Origin: Saprospiraceae bacterium
GTDB taxonomy: Bacteria > Bacteroidota > Bacteroidia > Chitinophagales > Saprospiraceae
Reading direction: 5' to 3'
Assembly (NCBI GenBank): GCA_020628645.1
Contig: JAHDES010000068.1
Coordinates: 1-32,594 of the forward strand
DNA length: 32,594 bases
Shown in pieces: positions 6,888-16,582 of this stretch. Below the pieces are notes generated by a model. The model saw only the letters and a program-made list of their open reading frames with translations. It was not told the origin of the DNA and searched no databases. A program made the position numbers and the translations under genes. Position 1 is the first letter of the stretch. Each line of letters begins with the position of its first letter.

Positions 6888-9800
6888 TCAATTCACGAGT
6901 GTAACATCGCCCGAAAGCGACACTACACTTCCATCTAATAATTCTACTTGTATAGAATATACATAAACACCCGGTAGCATTTGTTTATTGTCATAAATTC
7001 CATTCCAACCATAGTTTGTATCAGTAGCAGGAATGTTTCTTATGGTGTATAATTGGGTTCCCCAACGATCAAATATGGAGAATTCTTTGATTTCTGTAAC
7101 TACGTTTCGTTTGGCAAATATTTGGAATTGATCGTTTACCCCATCTTTATTGTGCGGAGAAAAGGCATTAGGTACATAAACGCCACTATCAAATTCGACT
7201 CGAAACTCAATTTGCGCACTAGCCATACAGCCATTTTCGTCCATAATTTGAATTTCATACATCGTATTGGAAGTTGGTAATACCATAGGATCAAGGCAAT
7301 CACTACAACTCAAACCCGTTTCGGGATACCATTGAATACTTTCAATTTGAGACGGCAATAAGTTCACATTGGTCAAAATACGATGTTCATCTCCCAATTC
7401 TAATTCTATAAGCGGATCTAAACTCACCACAGGTTGATTGCCATCTGGAATATCAATAATTTCTGTTAATTCACAACCATTCGCATCTTGAATAGCGATT
7501 TCATATATGCCTGCCTCTAAAGCAGTGAAGGTTTCCTCCCCATAGAAGGAATCACCCCCATCTACAGAATATAGATAGGGGGGAACGCCTCCCTCAATGC
7601 TTGCAATACGTATTGCGCCCATATCGCCTTTACAAATAGGCACGACTCGATCTATGAGCATGGCCTCTGGTAAATCCTCGTTTTGTGTAACTTCCATCAT
7701 AGTAGTTGTACTACAGCCATTCTCTGTGTTCGTAAGCTGAAGGGTATAAACTCCAGCTTCATCGGCAATTGGATTAATAATCTGATTGGTAAAGGTTGTA
7801 TTATTGAATTGCCATTCAAAGGCATAATTATCAACATTAGAAATGCTAGGAATTAAATCCACTTCTTGTATTGTACAATTTAGTTCTTCCACTTGTGCAA
7901 TCGCTACTTCAGGATAGACTATATTTTGCGAGACTTCTACTTCATTGCTTGTACTACAGCCATTTTCTATATTAGTACTTACCAAAGTATATGTACCTGC
8001 TGCATTCACCAAAGGACTATTTGTAGTAAAGCCGTTTAAAATATTGCCATCCGTAGTACTCCATTCATAAGCTATGCCTGTAGCACCAGAAGACTGTATA
8101 CCAAGATTGATTTCAGTTGTGATACAGGTCAATTCATCTGGAGTTGTGGGTGCAGATTGGGGTAAAGTTACATTAATATCAACAAGGGTGGAAGTGCTAC
8201 TACTACATCCATTTTCCATATTTTGAACCACTAAATTGTAAAGACCTTCTTGGTCTACAGCTGGAAAAAGTGTACTAGCACCTGAGACAATATTGCCATC
8301 AGGTGTAGTCCACGTGAATGAGTAATCCTGACCAGAGTCAGATTTACTCCCATCTAATTGTATAACTGGATTATTACATGTAATCGTTAATGGGGGATCA
8401 ATAGTAGCAAGAGGGCTTACTACAAAATCTTCTACTATAAAAGAAGCCGTTTCGGTACAACCTACATTATCGGTAATGGTTAGACTATAATCTCCCGCAG
8501 GAGCAGTATCTATAAGATTAGAAGCAAAGGAAGGGTCTCCCCAGTCATAAGAAAAAGGAGCACTCCCTGAAATAGGCGTTACATTTATGCTTCCTAATCC
8601 ATCGTTATAACAGTCAGCGGCTTCTATTTGTGCTTCTACATTAATTTCAGAAACTAATACTTGAGTCATACCACTTGCAATACCATCACAAGCATCATTA
8701 TTAACACTAATTAATTCATAAATTCCTGCCTCATTCGTAGGTAAAGAAACGGGTAGGGTATTGATGGTGGTGGGCGATTGTATTACTCCATTGAGTGAAT
8801 AAGTGATTTCCCAAGGGCCACTTCCTTGAATCGTAATTGGAATTTCACTAGAGGCATTATCATCACAAATATATTGTATACCTCCTATGCTTGCAGATGG
8901 CGCTTCTAATAAATCAATTTGATAAAAAGCTACTGCCGTACTTCCACATAAATCCGTCACTGTTACACTATAATCTTGTTCTAGAATAGTATTGACACTT
9001 AACGTTGAATCTAAACTTCCATTACTCCATTCAAAAGAAAGCGCGGAAATACCTCCTGTTGTTGCAGGATCAATTTCTAAGACGGTATTTTCACAAAGGG
9101 TAATAATATCACTTTGAACTTCTAAAGCTTGTGATTCTATAATGACCATTTCGGTATTAGTGGTCGAACAAGAACAGGAGTTATCTACTTCAATGATAAG
9201 CGTTTCATTATTTTCTATGATATTATCTGTTAGTACATCAACTGGTAAAAGAACAGACATTTCTGCTTTAGGAATGGTAATCGAACTGGGTAAAGGCGCA
9301 AAATCTAAACCTTCAGTAGCGGTACTTTCTGGTGAGATAATAAAGTTTACTTCTATAGGTTCTAAAATATTATTTTCAGAAGTACGCTCAAATAAGAAAT
9401 AACCATCATTACAACTTTCATAAACGGTATTTGACCCTGTAACGGGCGATGCTGCCGAAACCAAAGCAGAACCTCCCGCGCTAAAACTATTCGCTTTTAA
9501 AAATACAGCAGAATCATAAACGGCATCTTCTCCATCTCCTAGGGTCAATTTAATATGATAAGTTTCGCAAGGAATAACAGTAGCAGAGGCAGTTAATACC
9601 TTTGTCATTCCATCGTATTCTATATCGTTAAATGCGTGTGGTTCGTGGGGTTTACCACAAGATAATGCTCCCCAAACACTTTCATTAGGAACATAATATT
9701 CTTCATTAATATAATGATTAACTGAATTGATAGATACAAAATCATTTGTACCGGGAATGAGTGCGATATTTTGTGCGCTATTGCTAAATGGTCCCCAGAT

Positions 9801-10403
9801 GCCCGGGCCGCTGATGTAAAATCCAAATACATCATTATAATTGTCCCCTGCAAATTCACAATATTCTTCAGAAGCAAAGGCATATTCAAAGGAGACAAAA
9901 TCAGTAGTTGGAACAAAATCAAATTCTAGGGTCACTTGATCCCAAATTTCATCTGTAAAATTGTCTACAGAGGCCAACAGATCATAATCATTACTTTCAT
10001 TATTGAAAGCAGTGGATCGGGAATTACTTCCATTTGGTCCTACGGCATTGTTCACGTCTCCGCTGGCAAGAATGACACCATCTCCGATATTAATAGAAGA
10101 GTTGCCATTTGAAAAATAGCCTTTGGCATCAGCACTTCCTGTAAATTTTACATTAGAAACATCGAAACAGCCTCCGCCAATGAAGATGTCTCTTACTAAT
10201 TCTTCGGCCGTATAATTCTTTTCAATTTGGATGCTTGCAGCTGATTTTTCTTGCGCTTGTTGTGCAGCTTCTTTAGCACTTTTCAATCGATACGCTGCCA
10301 TCTCTTCAGGCGAATTAAAGCTAGGAACTTGTTGTGCGTAAATAAGGGTAGAAGTTAAAATACATAAAAGAACATTAATCCAGTAAAAATACTTTTTCAT
10401 CAT
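6888..10403 (-). CDS. T9SS type-B (CHU_C) secreted multidomain surface protein
   Basis: A 1171-residue secreted adhesin-like protein. Residues 1-24 are a signal peptide (ending IYAQQ). About 65-310 is a choice-of-anchor-L type domain (FDFVPTTDFVSFEYAFASEEY is its hallmark strand region). About 311-425 resembles a Calx-beta domain (TATEGLDFAPLPSSITIP). About 430-590 is Ig/PKD-like. About 595-660 and 920-990 are SprB-like repeats (SGSAPFSYDWG with a GDYSLTITDNVGC end). About 663-915 holds three tandem Ig-like repeats of about 80 residues, each ending near MENGCSSS / IENGCSTS / TENGCSTT. The C-terminal 97 residues are a gliding-motility CHU_C domain (VPNAFSPHNKDGVNDQF), which directs T9SS export and surface attachment. 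No enzymatic domain is seen. It stands alone, with its own terminator at 6664-6690. Confidence 0.9.
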   Translation of the reverse strand: MMKKYFYWINVLLCILTSTLIYAQQVPSFNSPEEMAAYRLKSAKEAAQQAQEKSAASIQIEKNYTAEELVRDIFIGGGCFDVSNVKFTGSADAKGYFSNGNSSINIGDGVILASGDVNNAVGPNGSNSRSTAFNNESNDYDLLASVDNFTDEIWDQVTLEFDFVPTTDFVSFEYAFASEEYCEFAGDNYNDVFGFYISGPGIWGPFSNSAQNIALIPGTNDFVSINSVNHYINEEYYVPNESVWGALSCGKPHEPHAFNDIEYDGMTKVLTASATVIPCETYHIKLTLGDGEDAVYDSAVFLKANSFSAGGSALVSAASPVTGSNTVYESCNDGYFLFERTSENNILEPIEVNFIISPESTATEGLDFAPLPSSITIPKAEMSVLLPVDVLTDNIIENNETLIIEVDNSCSCSTTNTEMVIIESQALEVQSDIITLCENTVLEIDPATTGGISALSFEWSNGSLDSTLSVNTILEQDYSVTVTDLCGSTAVAFYQIDLLEAPSASIGGIQYICDDNASSEIPITIQGSGPWEITYSLNGVIQSPTTINTLPVSLPTNEAGIYELISVNNDACDGIASGMTQVLVSEINVEAQIEAADCYNDGLGSINVTPISGSAPFSYDWGDPSFASNLIDTAPAGDYSLTITDNVGCTETASFIVEDFVVSPLATIDPPLTITCNNPVIQLDGSKSDSGQDYSFTWTTPDGNIVSGASTLFPAVDQEGLYNLVVQNMENGCSSSTSTLVDINVTLPQSAPTTPDELTCITTEINLGIQSSGATGIAYEWSTTDGNILNGFTTNSPLVNAAGTYTLVSTNIENGCSTSNEVEVSQNIVYPEVAIAQVEELNCTIQEVDLIPSISNVDNYAFEWQFNNTTFTNQIINPIADEAGVYTLQLTNTENGCSTTTMMEVTQNEDLPEAMLIDRVVPICKGDMGAIRIASIEGGVPPYLYSVDGGDSFYGEETFTALEAGIYEIAIQDANGCELTEIIDIPDGNQPVVSLDPLIELELGDEHRILTNVNLLPSQIESIQWYPETGLSCSDCLDPMVLPTSNTMYEIQIMDENGCMASAQIEFRVEFDSGVYVPNAFSPHNKDGVNDQFQIFAKRNVVTEIKEFSIFDRWGTQLYTIRNIPATDTNYGWNGIYDNKQMLPGVYVYSIQVELLDGSVVSLSGDVTLVN

Positions 10404-10867
10404 GTAATTAGATTAGGGGATTTATAATACAATTAGTTAATGGCACTAGAATTCAGGGCTTGAATGTGTCAATTCACATTAAGCAACAATACTGTAAAAG
10501 CATTGATAATCAGATGATTATAATGCGATACGGTCCCTTTTAAGTTTAAGTGTGTTATTTACGACATGGAATGATATGGCTGAATGAATTTGCTAATGAT
10601 TCTTGTTAATTGAACCACAAAGGGCAAAGAATACAATTCAGCATGGGATAATGCCGTACAGGTGTGTGTACGTAAAGTGTGTGTGTTGGTGTGTTGTTCT
10701 TAGTGTATGAAAACGTTAAAGAAAGGGAGTCCCTTATAGAGACGCTTCAAAAATAGAAAATTACATATGAAACCACAAAAGATTTTTAAATTTTTTATTT
10801 TGATATATTAAAAATCAGGGAAAACACGGATTAGGAAACTCTTTTTTTTCAAAGGTTACATGGAATT
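10404..10867. other. 464-bp gene-free region upstream of the T9SS protein
   Basis: No gene is seen between 10403 and 10868. The region should hold the promoter of the minus-strand T9SS gene and the 3' end of the AsmA-like gene. Visible structures are AATGTG/CACATT (10463-10468/10475-10480), a GT-rich tract at about 10671-10695, the perfect 13-nt palindrome AAGGGAGTCCCTT (10723-10735) and a 9-bp inverted repeat GATTTTTAA/TTAAAAATC (10781-10789/10808-10816). The palindrome at 10723 is the best operator candidate. None has a partner elsewhere in the window. Confidence 0.4.
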
Positions 10868-13800
10868 TTACTTAAACAATCGCCATTTAAATTTCAGCTT
10901 ATCCTTTTCTTTGAATGCTTCAATTAAAAGAGGCAGTCCTTTTCTTTTCTTTTTGAGTTCTCGTATTTTTTTGCGATTGACATAACGGGTAAAGATATTC
11001 CCAGTGGGGATTTCAAATAATAAACGGGTATTCTCCTCTTTGTCAAAACTATAAAGTCCTTCCACATGAAAATTAGCCGCTGTAGAATTAATCTCAAAAC
11101 GATCAAAATAAACATCCAAGCCATCAATGCGCATGGTCGTTTGGATGGTATCAAAGTAGATACTGTGCAATTGTCGTTTTTTAAATAAAAAGCCACCCAA
11201 TTTTTCAAAGCCACCAAAATTGATAAATTCTCCTTCATCCGTCTGAAAATTGATAATGCCACGCATACTTGGTGAGACGACAGCATAATTATCATCAAAT
11301 TGAGCCTTAAAATCTATATTCGCTTTGACGGTTCCTTTTATATTTTCGTGTGTCAAACCTGTTTGACCAAAATTGTCAAAAGATTGAAGTACTTGGGCTG
11401 TATTGACCTCATCAAATTGGATCGCCACATTCATTTTAGGACGAAAAATCGCAATATCTTTTATCTCACCATTCATTCCAAAATGACCATTGGCAAAATC
11501 CATAGCGATATTTTCAAATAGTAGTTCTTGATCGTCAATTTGAATTTTTCCTTGAATATTTTGTGCTTCAAAATTGACATATGAAATGGTGTCAATTTCG
11601 GTATTTAAGGTGAATTTTCCATCTTCCAGCAAGCGATCAATAGCATTTACCACAGGAGGATTAGTAGTAGAATCTTGTGGAATGCTTGCTTGATTTAATC
11701 CTCTTGGTGTTTTAAATTTTTTGAAATTCACATGAGGCGAGCGAAGTTGTAATTGTATATCAAAGGTATCCGTTTCTTCAAAGAAATAAGGCAAAAAATT
11801 GGAAATTTCGCCACTTGCATACACCTTATTTTGATTGAGTAATAAACTCAAATCATCTAAAACTAAATTTTGTTGTTGCAAGCGCATGGAGCAATTAATT
11901 TCATCAAAAGCAAAGCCACGCGCAGGGTAGTAAAGGTCTGTATTTTTGATATAAAGTTGCGCAGCAATCATTCCTTTAAGGAAGTAATCTTTGAAGCCAT
12001 ATTCATCTTTGAGATCATTTAAATAATTGACCTTGAAAGAGACTATACCTTCTTTTGTCTCAAAATTGTCATTCTCCAACAAACGACTCAAAGTTGGTAT
12101 AGGGACATCAATCAAGAAGGTAGATTGTAAATTTGGCTGATGATAATTATTAATTTTAGCATCTACTGAAAAAGGCGCATTTTCTTCAAATAATCCCTTT
12201 GCTTTTTGAATGCTTATTTGTTCCTCATTTAAATGGATACGGCTAGAAAAATCTTGAATGAAATATGGATCGAATTCCATTTCATCTGTTCTAAAATCAA
12301 GTTTTCCATCAACTTGTTTAAGACTAGCAGACCATTTATTAAAGAAGGATGCTATTTGAAATGTATTGGTCGAATCCGAAAATTTTTCAAGGAAAGTTTG
12401 ATTTAATTTTGGGGTATAAATTGATACGTCAAAATGGGTGATTGTATCAGAAGATTGAAGTAATTGTTCCCAGTTTTGAAGATTGCCCTTTATGGTGAAG
12501 TCCGTATTTGCCACTTGAAGATTTAGGGTGTCAATTTGCATATGTCCATTTTGGAGATGGATTGCACTATTGATATCATCTATCTTGATATTTTGAGGCA
12601 GGAATTGAAGCGATGCATTTTCAACATCAATAACACTAGAATATTCAATGGCTTGGATCAAATCATTTGTAGAATAAACTTTATCTAAATTTAAACGCAG
12701 ATCAGTTTGTGCATTTATTTCTCCTTTATTAAGTATGAGTTGATCCTTTTTGAACCAATCTTGAAGGTTTGCAATTGTACTTTTTAGCTTGAAATTAGTA
12801 CTAAGCTGGACGCTATCCATTAAACTAATTTTGCTGTCGCCATTTAGATGTGTAAATTGATGGAAGGAGCTTTTCCAGTTTGAAAGATTTACTTCTTCCT
12901 TTGATAATTGAAGGGTGATTTCAGTGTCATTTAAAGAAAAATTTGCAGCTTTTAGTTCATTGATATTTAAATGAAGTTGTCCTGCTAGTTGATCTTGCAA
13001 AGGCGTAATAAGCTCTTTAACTTGAGTCCCCCAAGTTTGTTGAATGTTATTTTTTGAAGGAGAAGAAATGAAATTATCTACATGCAAATAAGGAATCTGT
13101 AGATTCAAATCCACCAATAATTTTGCAGGATCATCAAACAAATAAGGAAATAATTGATCGACTTTTCCTTCTACTTGACTGGGAGTTTGTTGATACTTAA
13201 ATCTTACCTTTTCTAAACTTAGTTGCCCATTGTCCAAAATCAATTTACCACTTGGAATCTCCAAAGGAATTGTACCATTTTTCCATTTAACGCTTTTCAA
13301 GCCAATCAATAAATCAATTTCTTTTTCATTCAGTTCTTTCGTTTGTAAAAATCGTTTTGGATTACCATGGTAATTAAAATTTAAATGTGCAATACCTTTT
13401 TGAAATGGAAGACTATTTTCGCCCACGATCTTACTCAACTGAGCTAAGTCTGCTTCTATCGTTCCTTTAGCACTTACTGCGGTCAAATTTTTCAAATCGT
13501 GGATGTTGCCCGATAAATCTATCACATGATGATGGAGTAAAATTCCTTGAACTTGTTCAATTTCTAAACAAGCATCTTTCGGGCGAATTCGATTTCCTTT
13601 TGTATGGCAATTATTTTGAAAAGAACCTTTTAGATTCATTTTAGCAATAGATACATTTTGATACTTAAATTGGGTGGTATCTGGAAGCACCGTTTCAAAA
13701 TGAACTTGAACTGGAAGGGGCTGATTGGGAGCTAAATTTCCTTCAATTTTACATGCTACTTTTAAGGCTTGATCGACTTTAAATTCGTTTAGTGTTTTTT

Positions 13801-14677
13801 GTAATTGTGGGTGGAGTAGGGGGCGGGCATTTTCGAGAAGAATACCATCACTTTGAATGGATAAATGCAAATGTTGAGGCTTGGAAAGACGCATTGCTCC
13901 TTGTAATGAAATTGAATCTTCTTCTATTAGCAGAAATGAGGGTAAAAACTGAAGCCTATCCTTCAATACTTGAACAGAAGTTTTTAAATGCGCTTTTTGA
14001 TTGGCTAAAAATGGGCCATGTTCTTGTTTGAAAATAAGCCCTTTAAACAAACAATCTGCATCAAAATGGATCAAGGGCTGTAAAGCAGATGGATCATATA
14101 GTATGTTCCCTTTTTCGATTAAGGTACGATATGATTTATGATACAAATCATCTGTATAGTCAAAAAAGAAATGATGGAGTGCAATTTCTTCAAAATGAAT
14201 ATTTCCTTCTTTAGAAGATGTTTTCTTTTTTTTGTTAAATATGTTTTTTAGAAAACTGGTATTCTGATTTCCTTTTTCATCCCGATAAAAAAAGAGGGTG
14301 GAACTATCTACTTCTATGCCTTGTAAATGATAATTACTCCGAAAAAAATCAATAGGATGAATGCGAAAGCGAAGCGATTTTACTCCTAATACTTCTTGCT
14401 GAATGCTATCTTGTTTTGAACCCTTTACTTTTATATCTTCAAATTCAAACGATAAATATGGAAAGTGCTTGGATCGACTCGTGGAATAGTGCGCAAATTC
14501 CAATTGTAAACCCAGTTGTTTTTCCGCCAAATGACTAATTAAATTAGTGACTTGTCCATTATCGGTTGTTGCTATCATATAAAGAATGAAAACTCCAATC
14601 ACCAAAAGAACAATTGCATAAGCGAATAGCTTGCGCAAGAGTAGTATAAATTTTGATGTAATCGAGGATGAATTCAT
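10868..14677 (-). CDS. AsmA-family giant membrane-anchored protein
   Basis: A 1269-residue protein with one N-terminal membrane segment (about 17-36) followed by a very long beta-rich periplasmic part. The N-terminus has the AsmA pattern (membrane anchor, then a short helix and LSFEFEDIKVKG). The C-terminal third shows the AsmA-like C-terminal region (INFQTDEGEFINFGGFEKLG, then IDGLDVYFDRFEINST) and ends in a basic tail. The AsmA/TamB/YhdP superfamily forms long hydrophobic grooves bridging the envelope and is linked to phospholipid transport and outer-membrane assembly. That is family knowledge, and the exact cargo here is not evident. Repeated phrases such as LSLEKVRFKYQ / LVLDDLSLLLN / LLFENIAMDFA mark the repeating beta units. 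ATG at 14677 puts the anchor right at the N-terminus. It lies downstream of the AI-2E-like permease gene, with element copy 2 between them. Confidence 0.8.
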   Translation of the reverse strand: MNSSSITSKFILLLRKLFAYAIVLLVIGVFILYMIATTDNGQVTNLISHLAEKQLGLQLEFAHYSTSRSKHFPYLSFEFEDIKVKGSKQDSIQQEVLGVKSLRFRIHPIDFFRSNYHLQGIEVDSSTLFFYRDEKGNQNTSFLKNIFNKKKKTSSKEGNIHFEEIALHHFFFDYTDDLYHKSYRTLIEKGNILYDPSALQPLIHFDADCLFKGLIFKQEHGPFLANQKAHLKTSVQVLKDRLQFLPSFLLIEEDSISLQGAMRLSKPQHLHLSIQSDGILLENARPLLHPQLQKTLNEFKVDQALKVACKIEGNLAPNQPLPVQVHFETVLPDTTQFKYQNVSIAKMNLKGSFQNNCHTKGNRIRPKDACLEIEQVQGILLHHHVIDLSGNIHDLKNLTAVSAKGTIEADLAQLSKIVGENSLPFQKGIAHLNFNYHGNPKRFLQTKELNEKEIDLLIGLKSVKWKNGTIPLEIPSGKLILDNGQLSLEKVRFKYQQTPSQVEGKVDQLFPYLFDDPAKLLVDLNLQIPYLHVDNFISSPSKNNIQQTWGTQVKELITPLQDQLAGQLHLNINELKAANFSLNDTEITLQLSKEEVNLSNWKSSFHQFTHLNGDSKISLMDSVQLSTNFKLKSTIANLQDWFKKDQLILNKGEINAQTDLRLNLDKVYSTNDLIQAIEYSSVIDVENASLQFLPQNIKIDDINSAIHLQNGHMQIDTLNLQVANTDFTIKGNLQNWEQLLQSSDTITHFDVSIYTPKLNQTFLEKFSDSTNTFQIASFFNKWSASLKQVDGKLDFRTDEMEFDPYFIQDFSSRIHLNEEQISIQKAKGLFEENAPFSVDAKINNYHQPNLQSTFLIDVPIPTLSRLLENDNFETKEGIVSFKVNYLNDLKDEYGFKDYFLKGMIAAQLYIKNTDLYYPARGFAFDEINCSMRLQQQNLVLDDLSLLLNQNKVYASGEISNFLPYFFEETDTFDIQLQLRSPHVNFKKFKTPRGLNQASIPQDSTTNPPVVNAIDRLLEDGKFTLNTEIDTISYVNFEAQNIQGKIQIDDQELLFENIAMDFANGHFGMNGEIKDIAIFRPKMNVAIQFDEVNTAQVLQSFDNFGQTGLTHENIKGTVKANIDFKAQFDDNYAVVSPSMRGIINFQTDEGEFINFGGFEKLGGFLFKKRQLHSIYFDTIQTTMRIDGLDVYFDRFEINSTAANFHVEGLYSFDKEENTRLLFEIPTGNIFTRYVNRKKIRELKKKRKGLPLLIEAFKEKDKLKFKWRLFK

Positions 14678-14704
14678 TAAAGGTATTAGGACAAAAATTA
14701 TTCC

Positions 14705-14870
14705 TTAGGAATGGTGCAAAAATGAATTGCGTTTTTATGCGTAGTTATTTTTTTACTTTATACAAGGCGAAAAACGTAAACATAGCCTAGCTATGGTGAG
14801 GCTTTTTAACGCAGTAGAAAGAAAAAAGAACAAGTAGAAAAATGTAAATTTATTCTTGAATCATTCCTAA
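14705..14870 (+). repeat. 166-bp palindromic element, copy 2
   Basis: The terminal inverted repeats are perfect for 9 bp, TTAGGAATG (14705-14713) / CATTCCTAA (14862-14870), and the arms continue to match imperfectly to the centre. The exact midpoint is ATAGCCTAGCTAT (14782-14794). The central 50 bp are 14762-14811. The right arm contains GAAAAATGTAAATTTATTC (14837-14855), which recurs at 24457-24475 with one mismatch. It is the same length as copy 1. It lies between the permease stop (14876) and the AsmA-like start (14677), six bp from the former. No coding capacity. Confidence 0.75.
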
Positions 14871-14875
14871 ACCCA

Positions 14876-15904
14876 TCAATACTTCACTTTCCCTTTTTCA
14901 GATAAAAGAATAGCAACAGGACGTGTTTTCTCAAAATGCGCACAAATTATAATCATCACCACTGTAATAGGTACACTCAAAATCATACCCATCACTCCCC
15001 AAATTGCGCCCCAGAGCGATAAAGCTAAAATGGTAACCAAAGGACTAATATTCATCGAACTCCCCATCAAACGAGGCTCTAAAATATTCCCAACAATAAG
15101 TTGAATCACCCCTACGATAAGAAGTACCAACACACAAGGCCACACTTCTCCAAACTGCAATAGACAAAAAATAGCTGGAAAAACAGTCCCAATCAACGAA
15201 CCAATGGTAGGAATGAAATTGAGGATAAAAATTAAAAATGCCCAAAATTCAGGAGAATCTACACCAATTAATAGTAATGCGGCATAACTCAAAAAGCCCG
15301 TTATCAAACTCACCAATGCTTTTAATCGGAAATATTCTCCGATGGAAGATTCAATTTTTGTTAAAATGGAATTGAAGTCTTCATATTGTTCATTATCTCC
15401 AAAAATGGCTTTCAATTTAGGTTGGAAATTCGATTCTTCTAATAAAATAAAAAGCGAATAAATGATTATCATAAAGGTATTACTCACCAAATCAGATAGG
15501 GAGTTCAATATATTCGATAAAATCACCCCAAAATCTAAATCTCCCATTTGTGCCTGCACAGTATCTACCAAATTTAAATTAAAGGTAGCATTGATGGAAG
15601 CCACCACTTTATCCACATTCACTTGATATTTTTCATACGACAGCGCAATGGCATTGATGTTGACTGCCAATATATCCACTAAAAAAACGAGTAAACCAAA
15701 AATGATAGCCGAAGAAAAGATCGTTTTCAACCAAGATGGGAAATGCTTCTTAACAAAGGGAATTTTATCCAACGACTGCTTAAATCCTCGCAATAAATAC
15801 CAAAACAATAATCCCAAGATAAATGGCATCAATAAAGATTCTCCATAAATCAAGGCTAAAATAATAATGCTTGCACTAACTAGAAAATAGGCAGTGTTTT
15901 TCAT
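14876..15904 (-). CDS. AI-2E family transporter (UPF0118 permease)
   Basis: A 342-residue polytopic inner-membrane protein of the AI-2E/PerM family (PF01594). It has paired hydrophobic segments at the N-terminus (about 7-40), one at about 63-83, a central amphipathic domain (about 90-140), then segments at about 140-160, 195-220, 222-250, 255-275 and 295-325. The segment FLIFILNFIPTIGSLIGTVFP and the downstream VGNILEPRLMG are family signatures. Members have been reported as AI-2 exporters, Na+/H+ antiporters or uncharacterised carriers, so the substrate is not assigned. No luxS or lsr gene is nearby. It is 49 bp downstream of the small membrane protein gene on the same strand and may be co-transcribed with it. 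Confidence 0.9.
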   Translation of the reverse strand: MKNTAYFLVSASIIILALIYGESLLMPFILGLLFWYLLRGFKQSLDKIPFVKKHFPSWLKTIFSSAIIFGLLVFLVDILAVNINAIALSYEKYQVNVDKVVASINATFNLNLVDTVQAQMGDLDFGVILSNILNSLSDLVSNTFMIIIYSLFILLEESNFQPKLKAIFGDNEQYEDFNSILTKIESSIGEYFRLKALVSLITGFLSYAALLLIGVDSPEFWAFLIFILNFIPTIGSLIGTVFPAIFCLLQFGEVWPCVLVLLIVGVIQLIVGNILEPRLMGSSMNISPLVTILALSLWGAIWGVMGMILSVPITVVMIIICAHFEKTRPVAILLSEKGKVKY

Positions 15905-15953
15905 TGGTTTAAATATTTGATGCTCTGATTATCTGTACTTCACCCTCAACCCT

Positions 15954-16436
15954 TTACTCCTTCGAATCAACATCCAAAATAAAATAATTCGTTTCTCCTT
16001 GCCAGGGCATTGCTTTATTGATTTCTTTGTAGTGCAGTGTTACTTTTTCGCCTTCTAAGGCTTGGATTTTTTTATAAGTCGCATCATCTTTTACCGAGAA
16101 ATTCCAAATATTGCCGATAATTCCATTTTCACCATTGGTATCGAAACCACCCAAATTGAGTTGACCTTCATAGGTTTTAAACACATAACCTTTCTCCGAC
16201 ACTTTAATCAATGTTCCTGTACGTGTTCCTTCGCTGTAGGTCCAGTTCGTATACAAAAAATAAACAGCCGCAGAAATAATTCCAGCGATTAACAAAAAGA
16301 TGCTTAGTTTTTTTAGAAAACTCTTCGTTTTGGAAACGCCTTTGTTGACGGCTTCACCAATGTTTTTTTTCGTTTCGGCGATTTCCTCGCTTATTTTTTC
16401 TTTTCCTTCTTCAAAACTTTCTTTGATAGAATCCAT
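15954..16436 (-). CDS. Small single-pass membrane protein, unknown function
   Basis: A 160-residue protein. Residues 1-42 are a charged helical cytoplasmic segment (Glu/Lys-rich, with EEIAETKKNIGEAV), about 43-62 is one membrane helix, and the remainder is a periplasmic beta-rich domain beginning WTYSEGTRTGTLIKVSEKG. This arrangement is typical of a conserved hypothetical family in Bacteroidota. I do not know a function for it. It precedes the AI-2E-like gene in the same direction, with a short gap. Upstream of its start lie two mini-hairpins (16470-16518). Confidence 0.75.
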   Translation of the reverse strand: MDSIKESFEEGKEKISEEIAETKKNIGEAVNKGVSKTKSFLKKLSIFLLIAGIISAAVYFLYTNWTYSEGTRTGTLIKVSEKGYVFKTYEGQLNLGGFDTNGENGIIGNIWNFSVKDDATYKKIQALEGEKVTLHYKEINKAMPWQGETNYFILDVDSKE

Positions 16437-16469
16437 AATTGACAGTTTAAACCTATTTAGATAGATGGG

Positions 16470-16487
16470 CGAAGTTTCCTAACTTCG
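16470..16487. repeat. Mini-hairpin A (TCCT loop)
   Basis: CGAAGTT (16470-16476), loop TCCT, AACTTCG (16481-16487): a perfect 7-bp stem. It is the first of five related hairpins in this part of the window. It lies between a minus-strand gene start (16436) and the upstream gene's stop (16583). Confidence 0.7.
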
Positions 16488-16502
16488 ACTGATAATATTA
16501 TC

Positions 16503-16518
16503 TGAGTTTCCAAACTCA
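16503..16518. repeat. Mini-hairpin B (TCCA loop)
   Basis: TGAGTT (16503-16508), loop TCCA, AACTCA (16513-16518): a perfect 6-bp stem followed by a run of A residues. It has the same GAGTT-TCC(T/A)-AACTC core as hairpin E but a different outer base pair (T-A instead of C-G, with a further G-C pair in E). Confidence 0.65.
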
Positions 16519-16582
16519 AAAATTAAATAAAAGTTTGATTAACGATACAAAGGTATCTAATTTTATAAGACAGCTGTTTGAT

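Noticed and set aside
9620-9922. 100-codon minus-strand frame inside the T9SS gene
   Set aside because: It overlaps the real frame of a well-supported gene on the same strand and has no recognisable features.
10671-10695. GT-rich tract as a possible microsatellite or phase-variable promoter
   Set aside because: The repeat is interrupted and too short and irregular for a convincing slipped-strand repeat.
10801-10850. Possible sixth member of the TCCT hairpin family (ATTAGGAAACTC near 10830)
   Set aside because: The stem pairs at only three of five positions, so it does not meet the standard of the other five.
14876-15904. Quorum-sensing (AI-2) locus
   Set aside because: The family name is historical. 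No luxS, lsr or receptor gene is nearby and many members have other functions.
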